Assembly (NCBI GenBank): GCA_947396885.1 | Contig: OX377202.1 | Coordinates: forward strand, 8,556,001 to 8,620,000 | DNA: 64,000 bases | Origin: Heligmosomoides polygyrus polygyrus | Taxonomy: Eukaryota > Nematoda > Chromadorea > Rhabditida > Heligmosomidae | Direction: 5' to 3' | Part shown: one piece after another, positions 1 through 10,705 of the stretch | How the letters are laid out: every line of letters begins with the position of its first letter | Numbering within the stretch: position 1 is the first letter of the stretch | Made by a program: the position numbers and the translations under genes | Notes under the pieces: model-generated | What the model saw: only the letters and a program-made list of their open reading frames with translations | Database searches by the model: none | What the model was told of the DNA's origin: nothing

Positions 1-1
1 A

Positions 2-256
2 GCTTCACTTCAGAAGGCGTGGGACGATATCGACGTCACCACCCTGCGGCCCACAGTGATGTCGGTGGAGAAGAGACTGAAGGCCTGTATTGCTGGAAAG
101 GAGCTCATTTCGAACATCTTCTTGAGTGAATGGTTGTTAGACATTGCTCTACATGGAAGTTATATCAGATTGTATAACTGTAGTTCTTCGTTGAAGTTAT
201 TAGTAATAAACTATGCGCAAATAATTAGGAGCCACCCTGTATATATCATTTTGTAA
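2..256 (+). pseudogene. C-terminal tail of a Tc1-like transposase
   Basis: An open frame enters from the left edge and ends at a TAA at 254-256. The first part reads LQKAWDDIDVTTLRP followed by VEKRLKACI, which is the pattern of the last helices of Tc1-type transposases (AW..I....LR..V....RL..CI). No catalytic residue lies inside the window, so the DDE core is off the left edge. After about residue 30 the translation no longer looks family-like. The sequence runs to an ACCCTGTATATA end at about 232-243 that resembles a terminal inverted repeat. A second Tc1-like tail with the same AW.DFD and RLRSCI pattern lies at 27.4-28.1 kb. Partial; activity cannot be judged. Confidence 0.55.
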
Positions 257-523
257 TGCTCAAAGAAGTCAAGCTTATTATCATAGTAAATCTTCAATGC
301 AAGAAACACCTGCTATTGGGTGATCCGGATGACATAGTCTGATTTACGTATGCATCTGATGACGAGAATACGATGCAAATATGACGAGTGTACAAGGGAT
401 CGTCGAGTGTATTCCACCTAGTTACATATATACACGCGAATGGGTGGGTAAGGTGTGATGAATCGTGGGTATGTTTCCCCTTTCTGCCCCGCATACCCCC
501 GCTTTTAATCGTTGATGAATCAG

Positions 524-888
524 GGCCCGGATTCATCAAGCAATGGGTCAATGGGTATAGGTACAGATACCACAAGGAAATCGTACCCACTACCAGCCGT
601 AGGTAGTGGGTACGATTCGTATTCATGAAAGGAATCAAGGGTAAGGTACAACTAGGCCTTTCGCGAAAACAGATGATTTTGCTGGAGCGCCATTCTGTCA
701 TTGGGACGCGCATAAGCCGCGGGTATACGGATGTACCCACAACGATCGGCGGGTTTTCTCTACCCACTAATATACCCACGATTTGGCGGGTAAGGTTTAT
801 CATTAGTCGTGGGTATGTCCACATCGTGGGTATGTCTATCCCCTATACCCAGCATATCCGTGGGTATGCGCGTTGATGAATCCGGCCC
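524..888. mobile_element. Harbinger-type MITE, CAG target duplication (copy G1)
   Basis: The element starts GGCCCGGATTCATCAA and ends with TTGATGAATCCGGCCC, and is flanked by CAG at 521-523 and 889-891. It is 365 bp with no coding capacity. The interior is rich in TACCCAC/GTGGGTA words and holds an internal hairpin at 579-617. The same termini occur at 33836-33972 and 37766-37935, both flanked by CTG. The GGGCC-type termini and 3-bp CWG duplications fit PIF/Harbinger-type non-autonomous elements; that class assignment is inference. Confidence 0.65.
579..617. repeat. Perfect 16-bp hairpin inside MITE G1
   Basis: Arms at 579-594 and 602-617 are exact reverse complements (outer bases AATCGTACCC) with a 7-base loop. 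It lies well inside the larger foldback, so it is a second level of symmetry and not the element's TIR. Confidence 0.7.
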
Positions 889-1812
889 CAGGTGTCAGAA
901 GTGAACAAACCAATCCGGAGGAGCAGGTAGCGTGTTCATGTGACATTGGCTAATGACTGCAGTGGAATCTCTTATTCCAGTACGCTCCAGAATTAATAGT
1001 CGCTCCGCTCGCTACCCGCATAGGTGGTTAGCGAGTGCTGGGGAGCCCTTGAGTTCTTCAGCTTCGAAGAAATTGCACTTGTTCTTCTGCTCGAAGTGCA
1101 CACTGACGTCAGCCGAAGCTTCCTCTGAAGGGTGCTGGAACAGAAGACCACCCTGCTAGATTGAGACGAATATGAGTTACGCCATCTGGGACCTGATTTT
1201 ATAAATGATTAAATCCGCGGGTGTGCATGGGGGTATAAGGGGTAGATATACCCACGATGAAGCACTCATCTCCACCCTTTATCTTATCTCTTTAGCCTAA
1301 CAATGGGGATTTAACTGTTAGTGATTGCGGCCCCTGGTTTCTTCGACCATACACATAGGTCTCCTGGTTTGACTTGAAGGTGGCATATATCAGTGCTTGG
1401 TGGTTCTTCCATTTGATCGTTGCTCCTCTTTTTCTAGTTGAAAATCTTATTTTTTTAGCGAAGAAACCCAAATTGCACAAGAAGGGAAACAAAGCAGTAA
1501 GATACGCATCGTTACTGACATCCTCAGATAAGAATAGTTGTATAGTAAAAATAGTCTAAAAATATTGCAACATGTTTACAAGCGGAAGCAAGGCTGAAGA
1601 AAAAATGGTTACAAAAGTTAAAGATCAGCGGGCTGATCACTTGTTGAAGCCTAACTGTACTCAGAGGTGGAAAGCCCTGGCCTTCTACAGCTAGGACAAA
1701 CGACTAAAGATTTCCGAAAGCAATATTGAAGGACTCACTACATAGCAGCAATACATTCTCGAGGGACACCAGCCGCTGACGTCTTCTGCCGGCAAATGGA
1801 CGTGCTCACTTT
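889..1812. other. No gene recognised
   Basis: Short open frames at 953-1159 and 1374-1559 match nothing recognised. A patch at about 1195-1265 again has GGGTAT/TACCCAC words like those in MITE G1 and may be a decayed relative. Nothing else can be supported. Confidence 0.4.
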
Positions 1813-4510
1813 CACATGGTAATTCAAGACGATGGCAAATCGGGGATCTGGCAATTAACTGCCCACGTCTTGGTTAGGCGAATGTGCTTAATAATCGTGT
1901 AGGAGCGCAATTAGTCATACAGATGAACCGGGGACATAAGGCGGCAACACCTGAAAAGGCCCGCAGGTGGGAGTATTTGCTACGGCCTCAACTGCAGGTC
2001 GCGCAAGAGGAGTAATTTGTCCATGTCGTGAATGTGGACAGCATGGGATTTGGCTGCGCGCCAGTAGATCGTAACCAATCAGAGCACAGACGGACTGGTC
2101 AATCAGGGTACCGACCGTATACGCCCATCTCTCTAGGTGGCACGGCCAATCGATGCGGCTTGATTGGCTGCCGCACTCCTGTAGCTCCTCATGCTGTTCG
2201 TATTCGCGACTAGAGCCGATTCACATGGTGATTCAAGACGATGACAAATCAAGATCTGGCAACACCTAAAAAAGCTAGCAAGTGGGAGTACCTGCTACGG
2301 CCTCATCTGCAGGTCGTGTACGTGTAATTGCTCCATGTCGCGAATGTGGGCAGCATGGGTGGTGGGTGCGTGCCAGCTGACAGAGCATGGACGTACTGAT
2401 CAGTTCAGTGAGGGTACCGACCGTACACACCCAGATCTAGATGGCACGGCCATTCGATGAGGCCTCCTGATTGGCTGCCGCACTCCTGCAGCTCAGCATG
2501 CTGCTTGCATTCGCGACTAGAACCGATTCACATGGTAATTCAAGACGATGGCAAATCGAGGATCTGGCAATTAACTGCCCACGCCTTGGTTCGACGAATG
2601 TGCCCAATAATCGTGGCGTAGGAGCGCAATTAGTAACACAAATGAACCGGGGGCATAAAGCGGCAACACCTGAAAGGGCTCGATGGTAGAAGTATCTGCT
2701 ACGGCCTCATCTGCAGGTTATGTACGAGTAATTGCTCCATGTCGCGAATGTGGACAGCATTGGGCGGTAGGTGCTTGCCAGCTGGTCATAACCAATCAGA
2801 GCACGGACGTACTGATCAATTAGGGTACCTACCGTACACGCCCATCTCTCTAGGTGACACGGCCAATCGATGAGGCCTGATTGGCTGCCGCACTCCTGCA
2901 GCTCAGCATGCTGCTCGTATTCGCGACTAGAGCCGATTCACATGGTGGTTCAAGACGATGGCAAATCGGGGATCTGGCAATTAACTGCCCACGCCTTAAG
3001 GCGAATGTGCCCAATAATCGTGTAGGAGCGCAATTAGTAATACAAATGGACCGGGGGCATAGGGTGGCAACACCTGAAAAGGCTCGCAGGTAGGAGTACC
3101 TGCTACGGTCTCATTTGCAGGTCGCCCACGAGTAATTGCTCCATGTCGCGAATGTGGGCAGCACTGGGCGGTGAGTGTGTGCCAGCTGACAGAGCATGGA
3201 CGTACTGATCAGTTCAGTGAGGGTACCGACCGTACACGCCCAGATCTAGATGGCACGGCCATTCGATGAGGCCTCCTGATTGGCTGCCGCACTCCTGCAG
3301 CTCATCATGCTGCTTGCATTCGCGACTAGAACCTATTCACATGGTAAGTCAAGACGACAGCCAATCGGGGATCCGGAAATTAACTGCCCACGCCTTAGTT
3401 CGACGAATGTGCCCAATAATCGTGGCGTAGGAGCGCAATTAGTAACACAAATGAACCGGGGGCATAAAGCGGCAACACCTGAAAAGGCTCGATGGTAGAA
3501 GTATCTGCTACGGCCTCATCTGCAGGTTGTGTACGAGTAATTGCTCCATGTCGCGAATGTGGACAGCATTGGGCGGTAGGTGCTTGCCAGCTGGTCATAA
3601 CCAATCAGAGCACGGACGTACTGATCAATTAGGGTACCTACCGTACACGCCCATCTCTCTAGGTGACACCGCCAATCGATGAGGCCTGATTGGCTGCCGC
3701 ACTCCTGCAGCTCAGCATGCTGCTCGTATTCGCGGCTAGAGCCGATTCAGGTGGTTCAAGACGATGGCAAATCGGGGATCTGGCAATTAACTGTCCACGC
3801 CTTGAGGCGAATGTGCCTAATAATCGTGTAGGAGCGCAATTAGTAATACAAATGGACCGGGGGCATAGGGTGGCAACACCTGAAAAGGCTCGCAGGTAGG
3901 AGTACCTGCTACGGTCTCATTTGCAGGTCGCCCAAGAGTAATTGCTCCATGTCGCGAATGTGGGCAGCACTGGGCGGTGAGTGTGTGCCAGCTGACAGAG
4001 CATGGACGTACTGATCAGTTCAGTGAGGGTACCGACCGTACACGCCCAGATCTAGATGGCACGGCCATTCGATGAGGCCTCCTGATTGGCTGCCGCACTC
4101 CTGCAGCTCAGCATGCTGCTTGCATTCGCGACTAGAACCTATTCACATGGTAGGTCAAGACGACAGCCAATCGGGGATCCGGAAATTACCTGCCCACGTC
4201 TTGATTAGGCTAATGTGCCTAATAATCGTGTACAAGCGCAAATAGTAATACAAATAAACCGGGGACATAAGGCGGCAACACCTGAAAACGTTCGCAGGTA
4301 GGAGTATCTACTACGGCCTCATCTGCAGGTCGCCCACGAGTAATTGCTCCATGTCGCGAATGTGGGCAGCATTGGGCGGTGGGTGCGCATCGGCAAGTCC
4401 AATCAGAGCACGGATGCACTGGTATCGTCCATACCCGCCAATGTCTAGCTGGATGATTGGCTGACGCACTCCCTCCCCATGCTGCCCATATTCGCGACTA
4501 GGACCGAGTA
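1813..4510. repeat. Tandem satellite-like array, about 400-bp units in 809-bp dimers
   Basis: Using GATTGGCTGCCGCACTCCTG as an anchor, copies occur at 2162, 2469, 2879, 3278, 3688, 4083 and (diverged) 4454. The spacings are 307, 410, 399, 410, 395 and 371. Alternate units resemble each other more than neighbours do, so the better-preserved part repeats with an 805-809 bp period. Each unit contains a segment beginning near CCATGTCGCGAA and ending near TTCGCGACTAG that also occurs alone elsewhere as a foldback MITE (about 6015-6230 and 48166-48325), plus a roughly 200-bp spacer. Recurrent 69-72 codon frames starting MAAALLQL at 2471, 2881, 3280 and 3690 are produced by the repeat and are not taken as genes. 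Confidence 0.85.
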
Positions 4511-5435
4511 TTTTAATCCCTTGTCGTTTTGAGAAGGTAGAATACCTGCCTCAACCTTAACACTACTAAAAAAGAAGAAAAAAGTGGAATTTCACGGGGA
4601 AAATTGATAATTTTAATTACAAAAGAGAGAATTTAAAGGTTCGTTTCGTCACTCCCTTCAGACGAACCTTTGTATTACGCTCTCCCCCCCCCCCCCCCCC
4701 CCTCGTGACTCTTCAGTGAGCAGGGCGGAACGAGAAATAGGCGAATGAGTGCGTCTACACAGAGCTGTGGAGGGCAGCGATCGCGGCGCGGCGACTACGA
4801 GAAGGGAGGTGAATTGCTCCAGATGTGGCCAATTACATCTGGATAATTGAGAAAGCAACGCGAGGAGGAACCGTAGTCCTCACGAGCACCGCTGCGCTAG
4901 GCTCGCGAGCTCTGACCGGCGAGTCGGCCGCGCTCGATGACTGATCTTCCGGCGATTAGCCGCTAAGCGCCTTCCTACGTATGCCAACCTCCTTCTGCTC
5001 TCGATTCCCTAACGGATTCTGAGGGAAGAAGTAGGTTTTGGATGAAACATGGAAGCAGGGGAAGCGTCTGGAGTCACTGAATATCGCGAAGGAGTCGCCT
5101 AGGCTCGCTTTATGTCCAGGTTCTTTTCTTTCTTTCTTCAAACATCGGATAGCTTCTTCAATTTTTAAGCAAAAATTGCAGAAGTTCGAAAGCTAGGAGA
5201 CGTCAAAGAAGGAGCTGTAGACGATCTTAACGGATTCTGAACAAGATTCCATAAGCTAAACAGCAGCCACAACGGAACAAAGGCACCTAGACACTTGCAG
5301 GCCAAGAGATATCTAGAAGACCTTCCTTGAATCTATGCAGCTCAGTGAGCACACTGACTACTCCACAATTCATCTTTTTTCGAAAGTGAACTCGGCGAAC
5401 AACCTTCGAGTTTGAATTAAACATTTCGCGCTACT
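4511..5435. other. No gene recognised; homopolymer C tract and small hairpin
   Basis: A 19-base C run lies at 4684-4702. Just left of it, about 4636-4671, is a short hairpin (AGGTTCGT pairing with ACGAACCT) whose reverse complement recurs in diverged form at about 10547-10581. The rest shows no recognisable coding or repeat signature. Confidence 0.4.
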
Positions 5436-5439
5436 AGTA

Positions 5440-5582
5440 GTGAATGTGGCCTACATAGGGAGCAAGTGCGCATCGGGCCAATCAGGCCACATCGAATGGG
5501 AATGACACTCAGAGGTGTGTACTATTGGCTGGAGTGTGTATTGGCTTGCGCATTCCCACTTCTCCGTGTAGCCCACATTTAT
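5440..5582. mobile_element. Diverged foldback MITE (family E)
   Basis: The segment opens with GAATGTGGCCTACAT and closes with TGTAGCCCACATTT in inverted orientation, with an internal CCAATCAGG/GATTGG-type inner repeat. It resembles the foldback unit at 6015-6230 and the MITE portion of the 1.8-4.5 kb array, but is more diverged. Confidence 0.45.
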
Positions 5583-5800
5583 GACCAATATCCACTTTTC
5601 AAATCAAACTGGACACTTCAAATTATGCCGAGCATTATTCAGTTCTAAACCAAGAACCTTTAGCACAAAAAACAGGATCAAACTGGATTTTTCAAATAAA
5701 ACTCAGAATTTTTCAAATGAAGGTGAAATTTTCGAAAATCAAAATAAACAAAAAAGCAAGTGTGAAGTTTTTATTTTTATTAGGAATTTTTGAAGTTGTC
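5583..5800. repeat. AT-rich degenerate 20-22 bp repeat region
   Basis: Words of the form CACTTTTCAAATCAAACTGG recur with loose spacing. The same short-repeat vocabulary forms a clearer array at 48745-48910 and, in reverse orientation, at 63320-63390. No coding potential is seen. Confidence 0.4.
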
Positions 5801-6014
5801 GAAAAGCACACATTACCAAACTCACTGTATGAGTACAAAAAATTTATCGACCGATACCTACAGGGCGCGTCTTAGGAATTAATCGTTTTCTATTCTTTAT
5901 CTTGCTTCCTTTTTCATATCGTACCTTCGCTAGGTTTTCTTACTAGTTTGCTTGCTTTATTGCACGAATTTTCATCTATAAAATAAATAAACTAATAGAT
6001 AAATTCACACATGA

Positions 6015-6230
6015 TGATATGGTCCATGTCGCGAAATGGGCAGCATTGGAGGGTGGTTACGCGCCAGCCAATGAGGCCGGTTTCAATAGGCGTTTCATTC
6101 AGAGAAGAGTCGCAACCATGATTCGCTCGCGTGTTTTCGCGGTCGATGCTCTGCATTGTCCTGATTGGCTGGCGCCTGGTCCTCAACTGCCAATGCTGCC
6201 CACCTTCGCGACACGGACGGTTTCATGGAA
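6015..6230. mobile_element. Foldback MITE, family E
   Basis: The left end GTCCATGTCGCGAA and right end TTCGCGACACGGAC are inverted repeats of each other, followed inward by GGGCAGCATTGG and its partner CCAATGCTGCCC. There is no reading frame of note. This is a dispersed single copy of the module that is tandemly amplified at 1813-4510. Confidence 0.7.
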
Positions 6231-6571
6231 CTGGACGACAATGTCAGAAAATACTTCGAAACATCTCTCGCCACTTGGTCAATTTCAGCTGAATTAACCT
6301 GTTTTAAGTAGAACCAAAATTGGATCCATCCTAGTCGGGAGGGGGACGAGCGAAAGTGTCAGATGCTTGCGTCATCCAACGGCGCACAACCACATCCCCT
6401 AAATTCAAATTAGAGCTTTATGTTGGCAAGAGACTGAAGGTTTCGTAGAAACCCAAGCAAGGCGTTAGAATCAATGCATGCCCCTCTGAATAGCATAGAT
6501 CCCTAAAATTGAACGGATGACCTCAAATATGACGCTGATGTTATTCAAATCAAGCACTTCCTTCCCGAAAA

Positions 6572-6740
6572 GCGACCTGGTAGCAGACTTGTTTGGGAAG
6601 GAAAAAGCACTGAGTTGTTCATCAGCTGGCCTCCCCAAGGCATTGTATTGCCAAATACTCATTCAAAGTCGCCTCCACGACAAGTAGAATGCGTGGCGCA
6701 TCCCAAAAGGGATTGAGTAACAACGCCCTTTATCATTTAT
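6572..6740 (+). mobile_element. SINE A, 5'-truncated
   Basis: It aligns by eye to the 3' half of the SINE A family: AGACTTGT.TGGGAAGG, then the GGCTGGCC word, AATGCGTGGCGCATCCC and the terminal CGCC..TTTATC tail. The tRNA-like 5' half is missing. Confidence 0.7.
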
Positions 6741-6789
6741 TCTTAGTTTGTTTTATCCACAGTTAGAAATGTATGATTTGATTGAGGCA

Positions 6790-6925
6790 ATGAGTGGCCC
6801 GGCCTCCACAAGTCATTTATATGGCAAAATACGCATTAAAATCACCTCCACGACATTCAGTGGAAGTAGAGTGCGTGGCGCATCCCAAGAGGGACGAGTA
6901 GCGTCGTCATTTATCCCTACCCTTT
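6790..6925 (+). mobile_element. SINE A, 5'-truncated
   Basis: Only the 3' half of SINE A is present, including GAGTGCGTGGCGCATCCC and a TTTATCCC tail. It sits directly behind another truncated copy in the same orientation and just upstream of the LINE at 6955. Confidence 0.65.
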
Positions 6926-6954
6926 ACGACTGTGCCGTTTCCTCATAGAAGCGA

Positions 6955-8696
6955 ACATTATTAAAGATGGCTAATCAGATAGACAAGAATGATCGACCAA
7001 AGACTAATTTTTGCTAGAACCTTTGAAAGGCTACTGAAGAAGCATATCTTAGCGCACCTTGATACCAATAAAGTATTTTCAGAAAATCAATTTGGGTTTT
7101 TAAAAGGTAGATCTGTAGAAACGAGCGTTCTCACTTCCTTGAACGACTGGACTAAGTCAATTGAGGACAAAAAACGCACGGATGTTGTGTATTTTGATTT
7201 CTCAAAAGCATTCGACAAAGTCCCGGTAGAAAAATTGATGCTCAAAATGGAAGCAGTCCTACATCCCCTGGTCATAAATTGGATTCGGCAATTCTTATCT
7301 GAAAGAGCATATCAAGTTAAAATCAAGGGTCAATACTCCAAGGTATTTCATGCATTCAGCGGTCCCTCAAGGAGGAGTCCTGTCCTCAATTCTGTTGTTG
7401 TTGTATATCTTCGACCGTCCAAATTGCTTCAATAGACTCGGGGTCAAATGCAAAATGTATGCTGTAAAAATTTACAGAAGAATTGAGAACGAAGGAGATA
7501 CCCGAACAATCCCATTTGCTATTGATTTTCTCCGCTCTTGGGCAGTGAAATGGGAATTACCACTCTCAATAGAGAAGACACACTTCCTGATGATTGGGCA
7601 GACAAGCTAAGCTCAATCTCCAGAATATATGGTTAATGGGCAGCTTCTGAAGAAGGACGATGAAGTTCGAGATCTGGGTTACACTATAACGAGCGATCTT
7701 TGCTTTTCTAAGCACTGCAGGATGTTGGTGAGAAAGGCCAATTATTGTTTATATAATATCTTCAGAGTTTTAAAATCTAACATCTCCGAGGTTTACATAA
7801 GGGCCTTTGAAACCTGGGCGCGTGTAGCGCAGTCGGAGGAGGCGCGACTGTCGCGTGCACCCGATACCAGGTTCCTGGTTAGGATTTCCCGCCCAGGCCA
7901 ACCAAGCCTTCCATCCCTCCGGGGTCGGTGAATTGGTACCAAACATGTCTGGGAAGGATAGAGCGCTGACTTGTTCATCGGCTGGCCACCGCAAGTTATT
8001 GTATGGCCAAATACGCATTCATGTCGCCTCCACGACATCCCGTAGAAGTCTAATGCGCATCCCAGAAGGGATTGAGTAACGCCGTCCTTTATCCGTATTT
8101 TATCCTTTGAAACTTATGCACGTCCTATCGTGGAAGCTGGCACAACTGTCTTCAATTCAACTAAGAAAAAAGATACTGACCTTTTAGAAAGTATATAAAA
8201 TAGCTTCACCAGAGAGCTTATGATGCGGTGCTTCTTGATGGATTACAGTTCAATTCCATGCGGACATCAACGGACGATTTACTATCGTCTTTCATCACTG
8301 AACGCTAGGCGAAACGTTGCAGATCTTATTGTATAAAATTCTAACTAAAAAGCTGGCTATCGATCCAATAGATTTTATCGATGGTGAACTGACACGTTCT
8401 GTAAGAGGAAAGGTCATTCTTCGACTCCCAATTGCTAGATCACGAGTCAGATCAGATTTACTTACTTATCGGATTCTCAAGGATTTCAATTTGCTAAATG
8501 GTAAGTACGAGGACTTTACGAGGTTGTCTGCTCAAGCCTGTAGAAGTTATGCCAAATAGTAAATGTTGTTGACGCCTTGCAGTCATTACATGTTTAAGTG
8601 TTGACAGGAAGATGTGGTTAGTACGCATTTGTTCCTCAAGTGTTGTTTTGTTCATTTTTACGCTAGACATCCGTCTATGCCCATAAATAAATAAAG
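6955..8696 (+). pseudogene. CR1/Jockey-like LINE reverse transcriptase remnant
   Basis: Frames at 6989-7435, 7350-7610 and 7629-7813 together give reverse transcriptase motifs in order: QFGFLKGRSVETSVL, VVYFDFSKAFDKVP and AVPQGGVLSSILLLLY. A one-base loss near 7362 shifts frame and an in-frame stop lies at 7608-7610. The catalytic box is broken: the sequence reads KMYAVKIY at 7455-7478 where the related copy at 12 kb reads KMYADDVKIY, so the two aspartates are missing through an exact 6-base deletion. A SINE A insertion at 7814-8103 splits the C-terminal part, which resumes at 8104 and runs to about 8559. A short (ATAA)n tail at 8681-8696 closes the element. The 5' part is absent. Dead copy. 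Confidence 0.8.
7814..8103 (+). mobile_element. SINE A, full length, inserted in LINE
   Basis: A complete copy: tRNA-like head with an A-box-like TAGCGCAGTCGG and a B-box-like GGTTAGGATTTCC, then the unique body and an ATCC-type tail. It is flanked by the 10-bp direct repeat CCTTTGAAAC at 7804-7813 and 8104-8113, so it arrived by retrotransposition into the LINE. At 290 bp it is a good reference for the family. Confidence 0.85.
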
Positions 8697-8890
8697 CCCC
8701 GCCCAGGACAGCCATGGCTACCATCCTTCGGGTTCGTGGACTGGTACCGGATGCGCATGGAAACTGAACCGACTTGTCTACCGGCTGGTCGCCGTAACAC
8801 AAGTAGTTGTAAAGACCAAAAATGCATCCAAATTGCCTCTCCTAACACGTGCAGAAGAGGAATGAAGGCTTCGAGGTGTTGACTCAAGCC
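8697..8890 (+). mobile_element. Diverged SINE A fragment
   Basis: Recognisable SINE A words in order (GCCCAGG, CATCCTTCGGGTTCGTG, ACTGGTACC, ACTTGTCTACCGGCTGG), with many substitutions. It lies against the 3' tail of the LINE. Confidence 0.5.
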
Positions 8891-9114
8891 GTATAAAGTA
8901 GCAGATAGAGCTTAACCATTATTAGTAAGAATAAGCTTTTTTCTGGAAAATGCGCTAATCTCCAAGCCCATCAAGGATGAGGAGTCGTGTCCCTCCGAGC
9001 CCAAGCAAGCGTCATCCGGATTTTGCCAGAATTTTCTACGAAAGATATAGCTCTGACGTGTCTATTGGCTTGTCACCGCAGTCGACAACTAAAGGATAAA
9101 AGATTACGCACAGC

Positions 9115-9370
9115 GTTAGGCCTTTTGATTTGCCACGCATTCTCTTTCCACATGATATCGTGGGGGTAATCTGAATGCGTGTTTAGGGGATACAATGGCT
9201 AAGTCGGTGTAAAGGTCTGTTTCCTTATTCTTCCCAGAGAAGCTATCTGCCATTTCAACGATCCCAGAGGGTGGAAGGTCTGTTTCACCTCGGCGGATTC
9301 CGCCGAACCATTGACTGATTCGAGAGCGTGCGAAAGCTGGCGCCTCCTCCGACTGCGTTACACGCGCCTT
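9115..9370 (-). mobile_element. SINE A, diverged
   Basis: On the minus strand it starts with the tRNA-like head (CTCCGACTGCGTTACACGCGCC seen on the plus strand as two shorter words at 9347-9368) and ends with the GCCACGCATTCT word at 9132-9143. The middle is strongly diverged. Confidence 0.55.
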
Positions 9371-10260
9371 TGAAGGATGACGTTCCAATAAGACTCGATA
9401 CTGCTGAGTCAACCCCTTTGAAAAACCGACAGAGAAGACGTACAAATCGGTCACCTAGACGCAAAGGTACACGCCAGCTGTTGAAAAATTTACAGAGACC
9501 CAAAACGTTTCGTGGGATGCAGATTAATCTTCCTTATGAGGTCGCACGAAAGCAACAGGGAAGTAAAAAGTCTTTTGCGAAAACTGGATTTTAAACTAAC
9601 TTCGTATTTTTCGTGTTTCCTTTCTAAGGCAATCTCAATTCGGTTAAAGCAGGTCCAGAAGTGTTATTGATAGGCAATGGACAATACAGTTGAAAAATCT
9701 CATTGAAAAACTGAACCCAGAACGTGAATCAGATTGCTATTGAAGCTTCCTGTCCCAAAAGCAGCGCTGAAGGTTATAGAGTAATCTTGACCGCGCAAAG
9801 ATTAACGTTTTTAAAACATTCAGACTCTGGAAGACATTACCCTAAATCCAGGGATGAGGCAAAGATTTCTCAGCTTGGGCTGGAGACCCTCATTAAAGAC
9901 TCGGAGATTGGTTCGAGATGGCGATGGCAATTTAATAGACAGAGACACAACAAAGGATGCAGTCGACTATTTTATAAGGCCTGAATTCCGGGAAAATTTG
10001 ATCATTTCGGTTGACAAGCGAAGCAAAATTCAGAGGATCAAAACAAATTCTCATCATGGACGAATCTAATAAGACGAGACGAATGTGAAAAAATTCAACA
10101 CGCACTTTTAATTCGCCTAATTCGTATTCGTGTTTCGCATGAACAACAGCCATAGGGTTAGAACAGAAGAAAAAAGAACGCGAAAGAAATATTCTCAGTA
10201 ACCCCGTAGCGTCAATGTAGTCGAATATTCTTACTAGGGAAGGGTTTCGACCAACCATGG
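9371..10260. other. No gene recognised; possible LINE 5' remnant
   Basis: Frames at 9328-9594 and 9724-10069 give basic or unremarkable peptides. A stretch reading LVRDGDGNLIDRDTTKDAV followed by DYF near 9905-9975 loosely resembles the linker found before reverse transcriptase domains in Jockey/CR1-like LINEs. That is a weak impression and no domain is claimed. The end at 10215-10250 shares CTAGGGAAGGGTTTCGACC with sequences near 14.1 and 25.1 kb. Confidence 0.25.
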
Positions 10261-10262
10261 GA

Positions 10263-10500
10263 CTTCAATTAATTTCTAAATTTTGACTTTAATTTTTAAT
10301 GTTGACAATAATTATTTAAAAAAAGTAAAAATATGTGTAAAAATAAAGCTAAAAATAAAACAAAAATAAACAAATATAAAACAAAACAAAATAAAAACAA
10401 AAAATAACATATTTAAAATTATAAATAAAGCAAAATAAAAATATAAAAAATTAAAAGTTGAAAAGTAATTAAAATTTAAAAAATAAAAAATAAAAATGAA
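10263..10500. repeat. A-rich low-complexity tract
   Basis: Almost pure A/T sequence dominated by AAAATAAA-type words over about 240 bases. No coding. Confidence 0.8.
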
Positions 10501-10501
10501 A

Positions 10502-10540
10502 ATTATAACACCTCCTTCTTCACCGAGGAGGTGTTATAAT
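10502..10540. repeat. Perfect 14-bp hairpin
   Basis: ATTATAACACCTCC at 10502-10515 pairs exactly with GGAGGTGTTATAAT at 10527-10540 around an 11-base loop. It joins the A-rich tract to the small GGTTTGT/ACAAACC hairpin at about 10547-10581. Confidence 0.75.
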
Positions 10541-10619
10541 AAAAACGGTTTGTCTGAAGGGAGGTGCCGAAACAAACCATTGAGGTTTGATATTGTTTCT
10601 CCATAAATCTCAAATTATA

Positions 10620-10705
10620 TTCAAGTTGAGACCAGAATCATTAGAAAGAGCTAAAAATGCTGATTGCGAATATTTATTTATTTATTTATTTATCTATTTA
10701 TTTAC
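10620..10705 (+). repeat. SINE B 5' fragment followed by (TTTA)n
   Basis: 10620-10666 matches the 5' portion of the SINE B-associated repeat at 14.1 kb (GAGACCAGAATCATTAGAAAG, here split for length) and is cut by a TTTA microsatellite at about 10669-10705. Confidence 0.5.

Noticed and set aside
1813..4510. CRISPR-like array
   Set aside because: Units are about 400 bp with repeated spacers, not short repeats with unique spacers, and the DNA is eukaryotic.
9724..10069. Coding gene of 70-86 codons
   Set aside because: Two frames overlap, neither has a recognised domain, and a weak resemblance to a LINE linker is the better reading.
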